A stretch of 64,000 bases of DNA from Dactylonectria macrodidyma (lineage: Eukaryota; Ascomycota; Sordariomycetes; Hypocreales; Nectriaceae), in assembly GCA_020744425.1 (NCBI GenBank), contig JAGMUV010000038.1:62001-126000 (forward strand), in the 5' to 3' direction. The number at the start of each line of letters is the position of its first letter. The stretch's first letter is position 1. The notes beneath the pieces were generated by a model that was given only the letters and a program-made list of their open reading frames with translations, was not told the origin of the DNA and searched no databases. The translations under genes and the position numbers were made by a program. Positions 1 to 12,627 of the stretch are shown in pieces.

Positions 1-1
1 T

Positions 2-538
2 TTTGGACACTCTGTTCTCTTCAAACTTCTTCTACCCACAATGTTGCGCACGACAGAGCTCCCGGGCGCTGATGTTCGGCTCGTCTTTCTCGCCAGCTCC
101 CTCTATTCCCAGGCCCCGCGCGGGGGAATATTGTTCGAGAACGTCCACTGCATACAGGAGAATCTAGGCACGTGGACGCGCTACGCGCAGAGCAAGCTGG
201 CGAATATACTATATGCGGCCGAGGTGGCGAGGCGGTACCCCAAAATCACAGCTGTATCACTCCACCCTGGGATTGTGGGAACAGGTTTGGTTAACGACCT
301 CGGCCTGTTCTCGAAGGCTCTGGTCTATATAGGCGCTGGATTCAGACCAAAGAGTCCAGAGGATGGAGCCAGGAATGGACTGTGGGCAGCCACGACGGCG
401 CTGAAGAACATCAGATCTGGGGCATATTACGAGCCAGTTGGGAAGGAAGCTAAGCTCAATTCCACCGCTAGAGACGAGGACTTGGCCAAGAAACTCTGGG
501 ACTGGACAGAGGAGCAGCTGAAGGCTATCGATATATAG
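2..538 (+). CDS. Short-chain dehydrogenase/reductase, 3' part (gene enters from left edge)
   Basis: The frame is open from base 2, so the gene starts outside the window. The ATG at 41 is internal, because the residues just before it (GHSVLFKLLLPT) already match the SDR helix that follows the NxxG motif. About 178 residues are visible. They include the catalytic serine strand (LASSLYS), the Tyr/Lys pair in YAQSK near visible residue 61, and the following HPGIVGT turn that closes over the nicotinamide. SDR enzymes of this type are NAD(P)H-dependent oxidoreductases, usually cytosolic in fungi. The N-terminal cofactor-binding TGxxxGxG motif lies off the window, so cofactor and substrate cannot be judged. 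The stop is TAG at 536-538 and no intron is needed in the visible part. Confidence 0.88.
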   Translation, partial: FGHSVLFKLLLPTMLRTTELPGADVRLVFLASSLYSQAPRGGILFENVHCIQENLGTWTRYAQSKLANILYAAEVARRYPKITAVSLHPGIVGTGLVNDLGLFSKALVYIGAGFRPKSPEDGARNGLWAATTALKNIRSGAYYEPVGKEAKLNSTARDEDLAKKLWDWTEEQLKAIDI

Positions 539-3500
539 TAATGGATGCACTGTACACAACTGACGTCTGGGGAGCGTCTGAATATTGAGGCATTTTTGGT
601 TTGAGTCAGTTTCAGATGGTATTTATGTATGCAGCTGCGTACTTTGATTTCCAAGTCGCTCCCTTTGGTTCTTCCAACTGATAAAGGACAATTGAAGAAA
701 ACAAACAGTTTTTTTAACTGTTCTGGGTTTTATTTTTATAAATCGGGCCATATTTTGCGACACTCACGTCTTACCTACATCTGCTGAGGCAATCGCTTTA
801 ATCGACATATGAAAACGCGCCAATTGGTAGTAAATATGTCGGATTCCCAACATGCGGTAGGATAGATAATAAGATACCCTTTCTGTCAGATATGTCAGAG
901 GCGAAAGTTGCCACCTATTGCCACCTATTGCCACGAAGCTTAGCAATCAGCTTCTAGCTGATTCTATACAAAAGAAAAAGGGTATATAAAGCTTGCCCTG
1001 AAACATCAAGACATAGGGGGGGCGGAGATAATACACAATTTTTTCACCCTAATATTGGACACTTTCTCGATGTTCTGCTGTAGAACGAAGCTATTCAGGG
1101 TAGGCAACATGATGTCCTAGTGGTCGTTCGTAATCAGGGTGGGGGCCTTAATATTCTTAAGACGGTCAAAAGTTGGCGAGGTCGATAGTGAAAGAGAAGA
1201 TGGCTGTTAGCTAGGACCGCGCTCCCTATCTGACGAGATAGCCCCAGTGCTCTTCTCCAACTACCTTTCGCTTTTAAATTCTCTTCTACTAAGCATTGCT
1301 AAGGGCCAGGCTTGACTCAGGCGGGTAAAAGAACAGGAAGAGCATGTCGTCCAAGGTGGGAGGCTTATCGTTGTTTGCACCGGCGCTCACGCCAGGCGAG
1401 AATCCGACGACAGATACCCCGCAGGCTGCCCTGTTGCCATCAGTTTGACAAAACAATTACCTGTCAATAAACAGGTTGTGAATCTCTACCCGTGGTCAAG
1501 ATGGCTTCGCTAAGTCTCACGACTGCAGAGCTCCCAGGGCCCACACGAGGACTCCGAGGGCCCTTGATTGATTTATCCTGCTAGGCCAGGGGTCCTGATC
1601 ATTCGTGCCGGAGCCGAGGAGGGGGTGGGGCTTTTAGTCACCTTTTAGTCGTGATGAGAATGCGGGATACCTAAATTATGGGACTTTTTGAGATATGCGG
1701 CAGGGGTGTTAAACTCCGAACACGTGCTGAGAACAACGCTATAATCTCCGGCTCTAAGATGTGTTTGTAGTAATGGTAAATTCAATTTTGGACGGCTCAT
1801 AAAGTTTCAAAGGAGACTGTGAGAGAGGGTTTCAATTGAACATTGCGTATTTTGTTGATATTATTATATGTCTGGTATGAGGGAGAATCATTAATTGCAT
1901 CGGAGGCTTCGGACCTGAGGTTAAAAATTGGGAAGCGTTGTATCAATCGCACAAAAGCAGAAGTAGCAGCAAGGTTTAGCAGCACGGGCAAGGTTAACTC
2001 GAAGGGTGTTGGATTAGGCCACTACACTAAGCCGGGCAAAAGTGAAGGCACCTTACAGCGGGTACCAGTGACAACATAGCCTATATCCACTTCTGACAAT
2101 GGGAGAGAGGTTCAAGACAAAAAATAGCGCAGTCCGCCATTTCCAAAACTGTGAACCATCTCCATCCGTGGTCTGAGTCAGACATCAAGGCACGGTCTTC
2201 TTGTTTACGCGCATCAATCATAGGAGATTTTCGTCCATGGCATATCGGCATGTGAAAAGATGCAAACGCCCCCACACTACACCCTATCTTGGGAAATGGC
2301 TTCGCTGATTAGGAAGCATCATCGACTGGCCCGGACATAACTTAATCCAACCTAGAGACGACGGAACTTTCGCCCCTTCGAAAGAGCCTGGTGTTGGTTC
2401 CGGTACCGGTTCCAAGGAAGCGAAGTCAAAGAGACCAGCGAAACGTCAAAACCCATACCCCGGAAAACCTTAGGGGTCCTGGTGTCAAAGACCCACAACG
2501 TCAAGACTAGGCCCTACGTTAAGGCATAGCATTTAATTAGCGTGGCCCTCAAGGTCCCAAACGGCGGTCAATCTTGAACTTAACCAATAGCAAGCAAGAT
2601 CGGGTCGCAGCCCCAGCCAAGCACCCGCGAAATCATATCCAAGACGTTCTAGACGTGGTGATTAACGGACGAAGGGGTTGTAATGGGTTAGAAGGACACG
2701 GCATTCGATCCCCTGGGATGCCGTAAGGCTTGTGGGTCACTCATTACCCCATAGGCCACCCTGCAGTGGTTCAATTGAGGCAGGCAAAGCTTTAGGCAGC
2801 AGCTTTGTACCTGCCGGATAATTAGTACTTTTGTTCCCTGCTAATTTCTAAGCAGATAGAAGTACTGCTAATCCGTAGCCATCTAATTGGCTTAAGCCCC
2901 TGGACTTTTGTCTCCATAAGCCGTATGGCATCCCAAGCGCTATCATAATTGGGCGCTTCAACTAATTTTCGAGCTTTGCGCGGAATGAAACAGGGAGATG
3001 ACCAAACCTGGACGATTTTTGGGGTTTGGGCTTAGGAGGAGGTGTATTACGCCCGGCCTAAGGTTGTGTTGGGCTTAGTCCCCTGAATTAGCCTCGTTCA
3101 TCAAACGCTGAGTCCGTCAACGCTCTGGCTCTGTGCCACCTGGTGTCTCAGTGAAAAGGCTAACACTTGTCCAGTCTAACTCGTAACCTTGAGGGCCTGA
3201 CTCGTCTGTGGAACACAATTCATAAGTACGTACCAGATTATATCATTTCCGCAACCGCATACCGGCACCCATGCCAGGTCAAGGCATGCCCGGCACAGGC
3301 CCCAACTGGTGGGATTGTGAGATGAAATCAATCAACAAGGAAATAAGGACCATGCACCCTATCCCATCATCCACGGAGGGGGATCTATCATGGAGGCAGC
3401 CTTCACGGCATGCCGGGGTCAGCCCGCAAATCATTCGATCTGCATCAAGTATCATAGCTTTTCTGTGCCTTACCCTGGGTTGAATAGATGCCCACGGCGA

Positions 3501-3808
3501 TGCGTGTTTTGCAGTCTCGCCTCATCCAGCTCGCACGTTTATATGTGCCCACAACTTCCCGTTTCCTATTAAGCTCGCTGACCTCCTTCTGTTTTATTAA
3601 CCCTTTTCCCTCTTCGGCCTTTATTCTTTCTGAGCAGCTTCCTCTTGTTATTGTACATCCTCCTTCCTAGGTGTTCGGTTCCTAATCCGTTCACCCTCTT
3701 ACCCCTTCCATCCTACTTACACATACGTAATACCTTGTACTTACACACACATATCTTGATTGGATGTCACTATAACCTATCCGTCCTACCATACAGATAG
3801 CACCAGCA
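539..3808. other. Gene-poor interval, 3.3 kb
   Basis: I see no convincing coding sequence. Open frames here are under 110 codons and have no recognisable motifs. A short TTGCCACCTA direct repeat occurs near 908-930. The last 300 bases are pyrimidine-rich, as expected for the promoter and 5' leader of the zinc-cluster gene that follows. Confidence 0.5.
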
Positions 3809-5025
3809 ATGGGTCTAAATAGCTTGCCCTCTCCTCCCATCAAGGTTCACGAATCGACTCCGTCCAGAAGGAGCACGTCGTTAAGTACGAAGTCAGTCAA
3901 GCCTATGCACCGTACCTCGAAGCAAGCGAGCCCTAGTGCTGGAATGGATGGTCGATATAGGCGTGCTTGGAAGGCTTGCGAAAGATGTCGAATGAAGAAG
4001 ATCAAGGTTCGTCTTTATGTCTATTATTATCTTATCCCAACTAATATAACCAGTGCGACGGCGAGTTCCCCTGCAAGCGATGCAAGGACGATGGCCTGGT
4101 CTGCACTGCTGGTATTAGAAAGAAGATGAAATACAAGAAGCTGCCGCGAGGGTATGTAGTATTGCGATGTGAAACCTTGAGCACCAGCCCACGTACATAT
4201 CACTTACATACAACCAGATACGCCGAGGTCCTAGAAAACACCCAATTCGCTCTTACCGATACCATCCACAAGCTCTACTTCATGGTCCGAAATAACCAGC
4301 CCTGGGAGCTCGGTGATCCTGAATTAAACGACCGGGGCCAGCCCGTCATCCATAATATCGTCCAGAAGCTTGGCTGCATCCGAGATGATAGAGATATCGA
4401 CCTCCCTATTGACATAGCATTCCCCGAAGATGAAGCCGGCATCGCTAAACTGGCCCACCAGCTCAAGGAGCAGCAGAAAGAAAATAAACCCAGGAAGGAG
4501 GTTAAGGACGCAGACTCTTCGGTATATAATCAAACGCAGCGGGAATCACTATCAGAACTCGATTACTCTGACTTTAAGCATGACTACGAAAACGCCGCCT
4601 TTAGCAACAACAACGCCATGATCCTATCGCCTCAGAGCGTCACCTCCAGTAGCGACTTCGACTTCGCGCCTCCACCGCCCGAAATCGACGCATCGGCCAT
4701 GTCCCACTCGCAGTCGCCCTCGATGCCAAGCTTTTCCGCCTGGCCCTCCATCTCGGCCGAGGCTCAACCCAGCGATCTCACCATGCACTTCCTCCAACAG
4801 CCTGGTGTGCCGGGCAGCATGGACATCTTAAACCAGGGGCTTCAGGGGCTCGTGGGGTCAGAGTTTGCCACCATCAATCCTCACGTTCTGTCATGTCCTA
4901 ACCCTGAAGTCATGATGGGTATGGGTGATCCGATGATTTATTCTGGCAACAACGGCGTACCGATGGACGATAGCCTCAGCGCATCTCACAGATCAGATAT
5001 ACAATCAGGTAACTATATCAAATAA
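3809..5025 (+). CDS. Zn2Cys6 (fungal zinc cluster) transcription factor, three exons
   Basis: Exons 3809-4006, 4054-4151 and 4218-5025 give 367 residues. The introns (47 and 66 bp) have GT..AG ends, the first with a CTAAT branch site. Splicing intron 1 assembles a perfect binuclear zinc cluster at residues 57-83: CERC, then C-x6-C, C-x5-C, C-x2-C, C-x6-C. A basic linker (RKKMKYKK) follows. A conserved segment after the cluster (YAEVLENTQFALTDTIHKLY) and an acidic, Ser/Pro/Gln-rich tail resemble a regulator domain with an activation region. No fungal_trans middle homology domain is visible, and the protein is short for the class. It is expected to be a nuclear, sequence-specific DNA-binding regulator; the target genes are unknown. 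A cryptic GTAACT..TTCAG intron at the 3' end could extend the C-terminus. Confidence 0.85.
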
Positions 5026-5282
5026 TTATAGATAACTAATTCAGATAACGTATATAACAAGCGAGTGAATCATACAAGTGAGTGAATCAAAAACCCCTCA
5101 CCCCCTCTTCTTTTCACCTGATCAATTGATTCTTGAGTAGCGGCCGTGTCTAGCAGCCTTGGAAGATGCCGGCAGCGCCGCAGGAAAACAGGGCGTGCAG
5201 GTCCCAGATATTTGTTAATAGACAGCACGGCGTCGAAGTTACCTCCACATGCTAATCTGAATCATGTTTCGGGTACTGCGTA

Positions 5283-5656
5283 GTAGATGCGTACCCCAAT
5301 AAGGACTTGGCTTCCTTCCCCCAGTCAAAGGAAGACATTGATCAATGCATCAAAGAAAAAGTGGAAGAAATGTCCGAGAGAAATAGCTACACTGGAAAAG
5401 TCAAAAGACAAGTCAGCGACATGCTCAGAGATAAAGCAGACGGTACTTTCCTCTGGGTTGGCTTGGCCTGTAAGGAGCTCGAGGATGTTCCTTCGATGGA
5501 CGTTGTCCGAGTCTTACAGGATATGCCTAGAGGACTTCATTCACTCTACGAGGGGCTTCTTGAAACAGCTCGTGGCCACAGGAACGGAACCCAAGTCCAA
5601 CGAATCCTGAGCTTCGTTGCCGTGTGTCTGCGGCCACTGACCGTGTTAGAGCTCCC
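5283..5656 (+). pseudogene. NACHT (NLR-type) domain remnant
   Basis: The frame encodes about 120 residues with the pattern that follows the NTPase core in fungal NACHT-ankyrin/WD40 proteins: KADGTFLWVGLACKELEDV, then DMPRGLHSLYEGLLE, then SFVAVCLRPLTVLEL. The Walker A and B part, any N-terminal effector domain and any C-terminal repeats are absent. The frame passes without a stop into piggyBac transposase sequence near 5657. It is a fragment of a fungal NLR-like gene, a family linked to heterokaryon incompatibility and innate recognition, truncated on both sides. No plausible start codon or promoter belongs to it. Confidence 0.7.
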
Positions 5657-6754
5657 TAATAAACCTACGCCAACGGGCTTCAAAGTGTGGGCTGTGGCCC
5701 AACGAGGCTATTTCCTACGGTGGATTTGGCACAGGCCGGGCCGCAAGTTCGGGCCCGTAGGCATCCGGCCGGCTCGACGGCCACGGCAGGGGCCACAGCT
5801 ACGGCAAAGCCGGAAGCAGATACGAGAGAGGAAGACGGTCTATCTGAACCCGACCCAAGCCGTGGTTGTTGCCCTAGTAAATCTGCTGCCGGCTTCCACA
5901 TATCACGTATTTCTCGATAACCTTTTCTCTTCCAACGACCTCTTTCTTCGGCTCCGGCAGCTAGGTCACGGGGCCACAGGCACGCCCGGCGTAACGCCGG
6001 CTTACACGAATCCCTCGTCGAGCTCAAAGCTGCAAATAATACAGCTAAAGGAAGCATTCCTTTCAACGAGCTAGGAGCCGTCCCTACGGTAGATAACAAG
6101 GTCAGTTGGGAAGACACAATTACGCTGTATTTCCCTTACTAATTTGTCTTCCGTTAGGTCAATCAGATCGTGTGGAAAGACAACGCCCTCGTTATGTTCT
6201 TAACAACCGCGTTCACGGGCGATGAAAGGAGTGACTGTAAGAGGAAGAGACCGACAGGGGACTAAATGCAGTCACGGCCAATACAGCGTTTCTTCGGTGC
6301 CGAGCCCGTGAAGCTGCTTTCTATCCCGTCTATCGCTGCTGCCTACAACCTCGAGATGAACGCTGTAGACCGCGGTGACCAACTACGGTCTTATTGGGGC
6401 CCCAACCGCCGTGTACGCAGAGGCGACTGGAAGGCCCTCGCTTGGGACTTTCTATTAGAAATAGCCCTTGTGAATAGCTTCATTTTACAGCAGCGAGGGC
6501 AGCCACAGTGGAAGCCGGAGCCGGACCAGAAGCGTTGGCGGAAACGCCTTGTGAAGGATCTCATGGCAACGTACGCACCAGCAAGTCAGTCACGGCGGCG
6601 GTTTCGGCCGGGAGACGAATTTACGCCTGTCTCACAGCACAATTGGGTCCGAAATAAGAATCCGTCGGCATGCCTTGCTTGTAAGCGTGTACGGCTAGGC
6701 GAGGCTCGGCCGCGGCCTTTGGAGGCAGACAGCGGCAACAGCCGCCCCAAGTAG
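5657..6754 (+). pseudogene. piggyBac-type (DDE_Tnp_1_7) transposase, N-terminally truncated and broken
   Basis: Similarity starts at NKPTPTGFKVWAVAQRG and continues through LNPTQAVVVALVNLLP and YHVFLDNLFSS, then AYNLEMNAVDRGDQLRSY, a block that holds a catalytic-core aspartate in this family, and ends at a Cys-rich tail (CLACKR). The reading frame shifts near 6000-6010. A likely 57-bp intron is at 6101-6157 (GTCAGT..GTTAG with CTAAT), and an in-frame TAA stands just before 6266. The N-terminal third, including the first catalytic aspartate, is missing, so it cannot encode an active enzyme. No TTAA target duplication was identified. Confidence 0.82.
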
Positions 6755-6836
6755 TCACGTTGGCGATGTAAGTAGTGTAATGTAGCTCTTTGTAACAAGG
6801 GACATTGCTGGGACTTCTAAAATAAAATACTACGTC

Positions 6837-6875
6837 ACCCCATGCACATTGGAGCGGCGATGGGGTGCATGGGGT
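6837..6875. repeat. 11-bp stem hairpin at the Helitron 3' side
   Basis: ACCCCATGCAC (6837-6847) and GTGCATGGGGT (6865-6875) are exact reverse complements separated by 17 bases. The position, just outside the CAGCCGAAGGCTG repeat on the 3' side of the Helitron, fits a termination hairpin. A piggyBac terminal inverted repeat is the alternative. Confidence 0.6.
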
Positions 6876-6930
6876 AGCCTCAGCCGAAGGCTGTGTGTCC
6901 GCGGGCCGGGAAGTTATTACTACTACTGCA

Positions 6931-9900
6931 TTATCTACGTACTGATCCATTGCCATGGACATTATTGGTATTATGTGACATGTACGGATTCCGTGTGAGC
7001 ACCTGTCGTTTCCGAAGCTCTTGATCCCTCATCTTCATCTTCATGCCATCCGGGGGAGACCCGTAGACCAGGTGATTACGATCAAATGGTGCATCCAACA
7101 TCAGACCCTCGAGCGTTTTCACGCGAGAGACAGCCACGTAGCTTAAACCAGTCTGAAAGTCCCGGCAGGACAGATCTGTAACTATCATGTCTTCGGTGAT
7201 GCTTTGTGACTTATGCACGGTAATTGCGTAGCATACGATCAGGGGAAACTGGGTGCGAGCGCAGAGAGTGGCTCCGATGAGGAAGTCCCTCTCTACTGGG
7301 AGAATCGGCACAATCTTCCTGCCATCAGGGGTGGTCAGGAATACCGGTCCGCTGTATTTGTCAAACTCCATCATGATAACACAGGGAGGGTCTTGGATGG
7401 GTCGGCCCCAGGTGCCCAGCCGATATCGTAAACTGTGCCGCGAGCGCCGTTGCAGAGGCCAACTGGCTGCCAAAGGTTAGACGTCAGCATCAGACGGGAG
7501 CCAATGCATATGGGGATCTGCTTCGCAAGGTTGCCCGCCTTGTCATCAGGCGCAGCAGCCGCGCCGGGGCCGACGTTCTTAGCCATGACCTGGATGACTG
7601 GCCGGCTGAGGCGGTCGAGGTGATAGTGGTTATATTCATTCACCCTATCTTTAGTGGCGTATACTCGTAAGGCGTTGACAAACCTTGCGACCTCTTGATC
7701 GTCTAGTTTTGCCTGCACGCGGGTGGACAGGAGCTTCCAGGACTCCATGGATAGTTGGAGCAGCCGCAGCTCCCCGAGAGCTGTGCGAAACGCCTCCTGG
7801 TCGTCGCCATGCTGCCTCTGAACAACCTTTAAGAATACTGATTTATCGAAGCGCCTATACGCGTTCCTGCCCTTGATCTCTACTCCCTGCACCTCTTTGT
7901 CATAATAAAGCGGCTTCTGTAGCACAGGGGGAAGCTGGAAGAAGTCACCAACCAAGAGGATGTTTAGACCGCCAAAGAACTCCTCATTCCTGTTCGGGAA
8001 CGCCTCGCGGAGACGGTCATCGATCCATGATAGCTGACGCAGCCCTAGCATGCTCTTCTCATCGATGATCAAGTACTTGATATCCTTCAGCTTCTTCTGG
8101 AGCTGGGTCTTATCAACGGGAGATAGGGGCTTAAAGTCCTTATTGATTGGGAGGTGTAATAGGGAGTGCAAGGTAGTGCCCGATATCTGGTTTCCCGCGA
8201 CGCCCGTTGGCGCAGCACGCCAAACAGGTGTCCCCCTCCCCCCTGTCGCGGATTGGAGGTGCGCGGAGAGCAGGTTAATGAGGTATGACTTGCCAGTACC
8301 GCCTCCGCCATCTACGTGGAGTAGCAACTGAGAGGGGTCCTGGGTCAGGAAGTGGCCCATCACCGCATCGTATACTATGCGCTGCTCTGGATTTAGGGAA
8401 TCGCGAGCCTCTAAGGGCTGATCATCCACATCAAGGTCAAGGGTGTTTTCCGCTTTGCGTTGCTTCCAGTAGTCGCTGTTGAGAATGCCATCATCAGCAT
8501 ACCGCCCAACATGAGGGGTCCAATCGTAATTGATGTCAATGTCTCGGCGGCCGAGGATGTCGATGTCCTCTTCCTCCAGTGGGCGGTCAGGTAGCATGCG
8601 GGCGAGTTCATGCCAGTCCTCCTCCGCGATAGGCTCCTCATGGATCTCAAGCTCAAATTCATCCTCCTCTGCTGTCAATTCATCTGTAGCTGGCTCCCCA
8701 TAATGATCGTCCGCATGGGTATCGTGGTGCTGTCTGCAGTGCATGTACGCAGCCGTGAAGGAATCGAACCGCTGCCCGCCCACAACGAGCAACTCTTCTG
8801 GAGAGCGATGTGGATGAACCATCATCAATTTAACACGGCAGAAGTCGTTAAACTGGGAAGAGGCCTCTATAGACTTATATCGAGGGAAGTAAGACAGGAC
8901 TCTCTTCTTCGCTTGAGCAGCGAGTCTCCTCCACGTGTTGAGATTGTACGATTGCAGGTATTCGAGATAGGTTATATCCTCATACTGGTCCTTTCTCTCT
9001 AGATATTTCCTATAGGTGCCGATGGCCTCGTTGACATCTCCGTCCACACGATACGAACGTGCCTGTCGCTCTAACGGACGGCAGTCCACGGTGACAACCA
9101 TACGGGTGCCTTCTTGCAGCGGAATGTTAAGCAATAGATGAGAAATCTCCTGCGCCGAGTAATCTCTCTCGGCAATCAGCTTATTCATCAGGCGAGAGGA
9201 GAAGGACAACAGGGGCTGAACGTGCGATGTGTGAGGCAAGACCTGGTCTGCAAGCCTGGCGAAAGACTCGGTCTTCTTCTCAGATTTACTGCAATACTTT
9301 GCAGCGTATGTAATAACCGCCTGTAAGCTGGTGCAAGGAGATATGTCGATATTGGCTAGCCAGCCTAGGATAATCGCAGGATTGAAGTTATTCATCAGGC
9401 TGTCATTCCGGGCCGCCTCGAAGACGTAGTACGACCTGCCTTCCTTCCTGATCACTGCGGCCAGCTCCCGCAAGGCACGAGGGAAGTCAAAACGACACTC
9501 TCTCTCTGGATTGGCAACGTTGGCCGCCTCGATATCCGCAGCGGCACCTTCCATGTCCCTCGCTAGATCACCGGTTCTCTTCCTCACGCGCAAGCAGTAC
9601 GTAGTATTGCACTTGTGGCGCTGGCAACGGTTGACGATTTGTGAGAGCCGCAGGAATGTCATCTCTATGCTCAGGGGATCCACGCTCAGGGGATTACCCT
9701 CACCCTGAGGCATAGTCCTACTCGGCTCAGGGTTAATAGCAGTGACGTGGAATCCCCATGTGCGTGCAAATACATCACGAGCCGCTTCGTCCTCCATGTC
9801 GGCTCCTGGACAATTTCCATCCAGTACAGGCCGTGGTTATGTGGGCTACCACGGCCTTGCCATTCGTACCGATCCCAGTAATCTGTGATGCTGAACTTCT

Positions 9901-12627
9901 TACTTAGCACGATATCCCGAAAGAGTGTGTATCGGCGGTAGAAGTGGAAAGCAGCAATGTGAGGGTTCTGCCGCAATAGGCGGCGCGATAGAGCCATCCT
10001 CTCCGGCTCGGTAGCAGCTAGCCAGTCGTCATACTGGGGCATATGCTGGTAGAGACTCCGCCAGTGTAAATCTGCCGGGCTAAACGTGATAAATGCACCA
10101 GGACAACCAAGGTTATAGGCATAGGCCTCGAGGTCCTGCCTCTTTTTGTTCCAGAATGGACGCGTACCGCGAATAGAAACCGCATGCCTTGTGATCGAGT
10201 TGATCAGCGCCTGCGCCTCGGGGTCCTCGCTGTGTTCGAGCGCCTGAATGAGTTGCTCTCGCGTGAGCGGCTGATGCCTCCCATCATGTTGCTTCACGAA
10301 GAATCTGGACCGTGAACGTGCCTGTGACCGCATTAGTGTGTTGAAGGCGACGAAGCGGAAGGTCGAGTGGCGTGCAAAACGCCCGTCGTGCCAGCGCATC
10401 GCGTGCTCGACATAATCCTTATAATCAATGGAGCGTAATCGAGGTTCAACAAAGTCGGCTCTACCGTCAGGAAAGAGGCAGGGAAACGCCAAGGAGAGTA
10501 GGGCATGAGAGCGATTGAACTCATTAATGGGTGTGTGTCGTATATTCGGGAGCCGTAGCTCGTGTTGCGCCTGCGCCTGGAAGCTTGTGGAAAGCCCTGA
10601 ATCAGCTTCTGATTCTCCGGTGAGAACAGACCGCAGAGCATCGAGCTCTGTGTCCTTGGCCAACAGGTCTGGCACTGCAGGCCTCGTCCTCCAGGTCAGG
10701 CTCTGCCTCCTGATCTTCCTCGGGTCCAACATCCGCAGCCTCCACCTGACTCTGGGGGATGGCATCCAGGACATTGCCATCTTGGGGCAATTGATTCAGC
10801 CTCTCTTCGTCGATGACGATGCATCGATAGCCAGGATTGATGGCGGCGGAGGTAGTCTAACCATATGACAACCGGCTGGCGGCGGACACGGAACTGGCGG
10901 GTGAATTGCCGGCTAAGAATTGCGTGGGACGACGTATTGGCAGGACGTAGTAATACAATGTTCAACTCCTGCGGCAGAAGCGGGAGCTGGTTGTACACTA
11001 GGCCAACCTCGCGGAGAAAGCGAACTACGTGCCCCCGATACTTGTACTGCTGCCCTCGCACAAGCATAATGTTCATATGGACGTGAACACGAGCAATTAA
11101 AGACTCTTCGGTAGGCGTAAGCTGGGGCAACCGGGCCAGGTACAGGGCCAAAGTCGAGTTGATTATCCGCAGAGAAGAAATACGGCTCGTCAGGGCGGCG
11201 TTTCTCATCTTTTCGATAACAACGCGCACAAATGCCATCGCAATCGATCTTCATCTGGAACCAACACTCCTGGCATCGACTGCAAAACTGCATTTGGTCA
11301 TTGTCTAGCTTTGTCCAGAACTCGCGGAGGATTGCTTTATCGCGACCAGTCAAGGCGCAAGCCTCAAGGTCGCCATTCCACACCGGATCTTGCGCATGAA
11401 AGACCGCCAATTCTTCAGGTGGAATTATCACTGGACTCCGAATACGCCGTGGCGGCATCGAAGATCGAGTTTGCCTTCGAGATTTTCTTGGCCGCCCTCC
11501 TGTACCAGGGGCAGGACCACGGCGACCACGCCTTAGCTGTGCGGAAGGCTGCCGCAAGCGATGGCGAAGAGGGCTCCCATCCACGCAATCATTATCGTCG
11601 TTCTCGTCTTCGTCCCCTAGATCGGAATCAGACTCTACCCCTAATTGTTTGAGGTACCTCCGTGGTCGAGCAGGTGAAAGCAGCAAGTTGAAATAGTCAT
11701 CGGCGTCAATATCAGATTCAGAGAACTGTCCCCTGTCATCCCCTTCCTTGATTATCCCATCCCCATCTAGAAACCCACTCGGTCGTAGTTGATCTTGACT
11801 CCTATCTACGTTCCGTGGTTAGCCAGAACAAACTACTGGGGCCACAGAATAAGAATACCTTCTCCAGGACCCTCAAAATCTTCCAAGACGCCAAATTGAG
11901 ATATTGTGGGAGTTAGTGATACAGTCTCCCCTGCGCGGCGTCGTGAACGATGGTCGCGCTGGATAACAGCCAGCTTGGCCCTTGCCCCAGCCTTCGAGGA
12001 ATCATCTTGCGAGTCCTTCCCCCCCTTGTGGAACCTGGTAGCCAAGTAAGAGTAATCCACACCAGGTGTGCTGCTTCGAAGAGTAGATGGATTAGAATGT
12101 GAGATGAGTGGATGGGTCGTTGGCTGCACAGGCGGTGACGGAGCTAGAGCCCGGAAGAGTCGCGAGCTTTGTTGGGTTAGTGGAATTGGCGTCCCTAGCA
12201 CTACGTGCGGCTGGCTAATTGACTCTCCGAATAAACTCCTAGCTGTATGAAGTTGCCGTAGCTTCTCTGGCGATGTAGGCTGGGTTCCGGATCTCTCGTT
12301 AGGAGGCGATAGGCCAGCATCTCCTTCGGTTCTCTTCGTGGCAGGTCTGCCAGGTGAGGATGGACGAAGTGCAATATTCCGCAGCGTCTGGAGCACGACT
12401 TTGGATCTTGAATGCTTCATTTGATGAGGGTTAAGAGACTTATAGACGAGGAAGGCAGAACTTACATGAGAAACGCGCTGGTTACGGCAGTCTATGCATT
12501 GCTTAGTTTGCCCAGCAGACTGCCTCTTTGCTATAAAGGCACTCTCCGGTCTCTCCTCCCCACAACGAGCACAAATAACGAAGAGTAAATCAGTAGAGAG
12601 CTCTTCGGGGTTGAGACCGAAATCCAT
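6931..12627 (-). pseudogene. Helitron Rep-helicase, frameshifted
   Basis: The first exon starts at ATG 12625-12627 and encodes a zinc ribbon (ICARC..CIDC). A 53-bp intron (11806-11858) joins it in frame to the region ending YFNLLLSPARPRRYLKQL. A second Cys-rich segment (FCSRCQECWF, ICARCY) follows. The Rep domain has the HUH signature in GSPHNHGLYW near 9850 and the two-tyrosine motif YAAKYCSK near 9290. The helicase has Walker A GGGGTGKS near 8280, Walker B LIIDEKSM near 8060 and the late motif YAITVHKSQ near 7210. The frame breaks at about 11145, 10800, 10690, 9800 and 7402, so no single product is possible. The intact protein would nick, unwind and copy its own element. Catalytic residues survive, so the decay is by indels rather than loss of domains. 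Confidence 0.9.
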
